64,000 bases of DNA from Trichothermofontia sp964536415 (lineage in GTDB: Bacteria; Cyanobacteriota; Cyanobacteriia; B231). The notes beneath the pieces are model-generated. The model made no database searches and was not told the DNA's origin. It saw only the letters and a list, made by a program, of their open reading frames with translations. The stretch covers positions 1 through 64,000 of the forward strand of contig CAZHXN010000004.1 of NCBI GenBank assembly GCA_964536415.1, written 5' to 3'. The position numbers were made by a program, and so were the translations under genes. Position 1 is the first letter of the stretch. Each line of letters opens with the position of its first letter. Positions 61,732-64,000 of the stretch are shown here, one piece after another.

Positions 61732-62306
61732 AGAGATCTCTGGGAATGGGATGGGTGCGCAGGTATACCTGTAAGGCAATGATGATAAAACCTAGATCAG
61801 GAGGAGATCAGGAGGGTAACGTTTTTTGTGATCAATTCTAAGCACGCATCAGCATGAATGACAGGGGAGGCTAAAAAACGGCCACCAATCTAGTCAACCG
61901 GATGCCACAAAAACTAATCTAAAGATGGAAGTATGCGATTAGACTTGTCGAGTCTATACCATATTCAAGCACGCTTGTCCTGTATTTATAAATAAGCGAT
62001 GTGATCAAACTTTCCGCCGCGATCAATCTGCACGGAATCGCGATTAATTTTAGTAAGCATTATGGATGTAATACCTGCTCAAATAAAATTGATGACTAAT
62101 ACCTAAATCCCTACGGTACCCGCTGGTGTCAATGAGCTGAAATCCATGAGCGAATAAGGGGTGATTACGCATCTAGAGAGCGTTATAGATAACCTGTGCC
62201 TATTCTTGATACCCCTCTTTTGTCACTTCAGGGAGAATAAAATCGTTCCAGCATCAGGGAAGGCTTATCAGCTATGTTTTCTGACATTTTTCTGACATTA
62301 AGTTCC
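61732..62306. other. Gene-free interval, 575 nt
   Basis: No gene recognised. AGATCAGGAGG occurs twice near 61798, and TTTTCTGACAT is tandemly repeated at 62277-62287 and 62288-62298, directly before the MITE. The middle is AT-rich. Confidence 0.45.
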
Positions 62307-62557
62307 TACAGCCTTTAGCTTAATCATAAAGTACAGTGTTACCGGGGTAGGATGGGGGCAGCCCGCTGGTGCGACCCTCACCCTAAATCCCTCTCCCAGA
62401 GCGGGAGAGGGACTTGAAAATCCGGCTCCCCTTCTCCCCATCCCCCCGCAAACGGGGGGTTAGGGGGGCTGGGAGCAGGGGTTGGGGGATGCGGGCTGCC
62501 GGTCGGATCGAGATCCAAGCCTTAACGGTGTACTGAGTAAATTAGGTAAAGGCTGTA
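62307..62557 (+). mobile_element. Complete MITE-like element, 251 bp
   Basis: The left terminus TACAGCCTTTAGCTTAATCA continues as TAAAGTACAGTGTTACCGGG; the right terminus TGAGTAAATTAGGTAAAGGC-TGTA is nearly its inverted complement (TACAGCCTTTACCTAATTTA). The interior holds AAATCCCTCTCCCAGAGCGG, a hairpin-forming sequence, and GGGGTTGGGGGATGCGGGCT. It has no coding capacity. The right end overlaps the last 16 nt of the DprA-like gene and supplies its stop codon. No target-site duplication is obvious. Confidence 0.8.
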
Positions 62558-63201
62558 ACATCTAGGCAGCGTCGTACGATCGTCTCTATCTCCAAACCAA
62601 CAATGCCTTGCTCTTGTAACAATGGGTTGCTAGAGCTAGCAAAGGTAACTACAGATTTTCCTGCTGAAATCAAGCTTTGGGCAAAAGCTAGGGTTTTGCT
62701 GTTAGGGGCGGCGTAGGCAATAAAGATAGTATGAGCGATCGCCCCAATCATTTCATTCCGTTTGCCCGCCAGTTCAGCCGTGACACGGGGATAGCTACTG
62801 CTAAAGGGTGAGATGAGCAGTAAGCGATTTTCAACCATCGCCTGTTTTTGTGCTGGGGAGAGGCGGATTTTGTGGAGACTGCGGGCAGGACAGTGGATAA
62901 TCGGTTGAGTGCCACGGAGCAAAATTTTGAGGCAGTCTTGTTCGATCGGAGTGTGGAAACCGCTAATGATGGGAATGGCTTGATCCCGCAAGCTCTGAGC
63001 GAGGTCGTAAGTTTTAAGGATGAGATCTCCAGGACATTGTTTAGAGCAGAAAAGGGCGATCGCAGGGTTTTGCAGTAAGTTGACAGCACCAATTGCATTC
63101 AGTATTGGTGCTGATTTGAATGCCCGACATATTTTAAGTACAGCAGGATAGGTTAAATCCCTGGATGTGATGCTTCGTAAATCAAGAGTGGGGGCAGACA
63201 T
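62542..63201 (-). CDS. DprA/Smf-like Rossmann-fold protein (DNA-processing related)
   Basis: A 219-residue protein with the DprA-type nucleotide-binding core: IALFCSKQCPGDLILKTYDL, IPIISGFHTPIEQDCLKILL (the SGFHSPIE-like signature), PIIHCPARSLHKIRL, and FIAYAAPNSKTLAFAQSLIS. It is shorter than competence DprA and belongs to the stand-alone Rossmann-fold group common in cyanobacteria; single-stranded-DNA binding is possible, not shown. ATG 63201 is used. The C-terminal residues TAFT and the stop are encoded by the MITE end (TACAGCCTTTACCTAA on this strand). Confidence 0.82.
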   Translation of the reverse strand: MSAPTLDLRSITSRDLTYPAVLKICRAFKSAPILNAIGAVNLLQNPAIALFCSKQCPGDLILKTYDLAQSLRDQAIPIISGFHTPIEQDCLKILLRGTQPIIHCPARSLHKIRLSPAQKQAMVENRLLLISPFSSSYPRVTAELAGKRNEMIGAIAHTIFIAYAAPNSKTLAFAQSLISAGKSVVTFASSSNPLLQEQGIVGLEIETIVRRCLDVTAFT

Positions 63202-63211
63202 GGCCAATTGA

Positions 63212-63362
63212 TTAGCTTTCAGGCAAAGTTAAAGACTCAATATAAGCCAGCAGTTGAGGTAAGTTTTCGTTGATGACTGTCCATAGTTAAGTTGCGGTGT
63301 AATCATCAGTCATCCCCTCCGTTGTCTCTGCCCATGCGGTATTGGGCAAGAACGTGATCATC
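63212..63362 (-). pseudogene. Small unrecognised reading frame with in-frame stop
   Basis: Starting from ATG 63359, overlapping the preceding stop (TGATG), the frame reads MITFLPNTAWAETTEGMTDD to a TAA at about 63300, then continues in the same frame as WTVINENLPQLLAYIESLTL to a stop at 63212-63214. The position after a DUF2283 gene and the coherent second half suggest the partner of a toxin-antitoxin-like module, broken by one nonsense codon. I do not recognise the family. Confidence 0.4.
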
Positions 63363-63585
63363 AAATACCCACCAGCCGACCCATTTCGACGCTGACGGCA
63401 TCAAATCGGTTATTGCTAGAGCGATAGGATAACAGTTCCATGCCCATCGGTTCGCCTGTTGTTTCATCTTTAATTAAAATCACTCCATTACCTAGCTCTG
63501 TGGCAATTTGATTTTTGCAGGGAGGCTGTCAGAAAACGGTTAACAACTCCATTTCGGGTTCGTAGTAGATTTTCACTTGTGCCAT
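63361..63585 (-). pseudogene. DUF2283 protein with a TGA in place of Trp
   Basis: From ATG 63585 the frame reads AQVKIYYEPEMELLTVF, then TGA, then QPPCKNQIATELGNGVILIK and MELLSYRSSNNRFDAVSVEM, and stops at 63361. Relatives read VFWQPPRKN at this place, so a TGG-to-TGA change explains the interruption. The rest is intact. With standard cyanobacterial decoding this is a pseudogene. Confidence 0.65.
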
Positions 63586-63627
63586 AGGGTTTTTCCTTCT
63601 TTGATTGCATCGGTTTGGTAAAGTATC

Positions 63628-63840
63628 TTAGGAAGAGACGGTTGTCTGAGCAATCATATACTCAATAGATTGTGGGTTGTCAATTCGTTTGGAAGCCTGA
63701 AGAATTTCGATACCAACGACATTTCGATTAGCGTCAAAGTCCAGGATAATGCCGGGGGTTTCTTCATCACTTTCTTCAATCTCTGCATCCTTGAGGGTAA
63801 TCCGAATCACATCTACTTCGGGGTCATACTTGATTTTCAT
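63628..63840 (-). CDS. DUF2283 domain protein
   Basis: A 70-residue protein of the DUF2283 family (KIKYDPEVDVIRITLKDAEI; GIILDFDANRNVVGIEILQA), small beta-rich proteins of unknown function commonly found beside DUF4258 proteins in toxin-antitoxin-like pairs. ATG 63840 overlaps the stop of the upstream DUF4258 frame (ATGA) and has GGAGG 5-8 nt upstream; the TTG at 63852 in the same frame is unlikely. Complete. Confidence 0.85.
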   Translation of the reverse strand: MKIKYDPEVDVIRITLKDAEIEESDEETPGIILDFDANRNVVGIEILQASKRIDNPQSIEYMIAQTTVSS

Positions 63841-63959
63841 GGGTTCCTCCAATATTTTTTAATTTGGCTTGTGCGATAAACGGTTATAACGATTGCAGGC
63901 TCAATGGTGGTATTGATAAAGACTCGAAGTAAATAAAGCTTGCCTGTGCCAAAATCCAT
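63837..63959 (-). CDS. DUF4258-like small protein (short form)
   Basis: A 40-residue frame, MDFGTGKLYLLRVFINTTIE followed by PAIVITVYRTSQIKKYWRNP, matches the C-terminal half of DUF4258 proteins (the YLLRV...VVTVYRTSKI.KYW pattern). Upstream in the same frame there is a stop after LQQDEEITIY, so either this short form is the gene or the N-terminal half is lost. It overlaps the DUF2283 start by 4 nt, indicating coupled translation as in toxin-antitoxin pairs. A partial gene beyond the right edge may end at the LQQDEEITIY stop. Confidence 0.6.
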   Translation of the reverse strand: MDFGTGKLYLLRVFINTTIEPAIVITVYRTSQIKKYWRNP

Positions 63960-64000
63960 TTGAGATTAATAAATGGTGATTTCCTCGTCTTGTTGAAGAG

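Noticed and set aside
1..64000. tRNA and rRNA genes
   Set aside because: I looked for T-loop (GGTTCRANNCC) and 16S/23S signature strings and found none with matching arms; short or intron-containing tRNAs could be missed by eye.

Overview
The window is chromosomal DNA of a cyanobacterium, probably a filamentous or Leptolyngbya-like freshwater or thermal lineage. The evidence is the very frequent GCGATCGC (HIP1) octamer and gene families largely restricted to cyanobacteria and plastids: COP23, DUF1822, DUF1995, DUF2499, DUF3593 and a type I-D CRISPR locus with a WYL regulator. A run of 83 N (18851-18933) and one suspicious gene junction near 45.9 kb show that this is a draft assembly. I found no rRNA, tRNA or intact transposase.

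Layout. 0-5.6 kb: the edge of a type I-D CRISPR-Cas operon on the minus strand (cas3, then cas10d running off the left edge), with a decayed toxin-antitoxin pair wedged between the two genes, an Uma2 nuclease gene upstream, and a divergent WYL regulator behind a repeated operator-like motif. 5.6-14 kb: housekeeping (TVP38/DedA-like protein, a disulfide oxidoreductase, acs, an ABC exporter pair). 14-22.7 kb: accessory protease region: COP23 protein, two secreted trypsin-like proteases, a fossil secreted protein and a HicB fossil on plus; then on minus a sigma-factor-like gene, DUF1822 and a CHAT protease with a membrane anchor and PsbP-like tail, preceded by a secreted protein of similar fold. 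23-34.5 kb: hisF, a glycosyltransferase, a class III cyclase, DUF1995, a phosphoesterase, guaA, cbiD and moeB. 34.8-36.4 kb: wreckage of an anti-phage helicase/DUF499 island. 36.6-43.1 kb: typA, a membrane protein pair, hom, and a SulP transporter. 43.7-46.3 kb: AT-rich segment with a small SPOR-like protein, a metal-site-less MBL-fold protein, an ArsR regulator, and truncated hemE and methyltransferase genes meeting tail to tail. 46.3-64 kb: serS, a metallochaperone, an esterase, an amidohydrolase, a nitrate/taurine-type ABC transporter, the DUF2499/DUF3593 pair, a sugar kinase, an HD-GYP response regulator, a nucleoside-type permease, DUF3352, a DprA-like protein and DUF2283/DUF4258 modules.

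Two themes cut across regions. First, MITE-like elements with TACAGCCTTT termini recur six times, some in contact with genes. Second, perfect tandem duplications of about 9-23 nt occur throughout, several inside coding sequences, where they insert residues or shift frames. The best candidate for an undescribed system is the sigma-like/DUF1822/CHAT cassette with its neighbouring secreted proteases; its function here is inference only.
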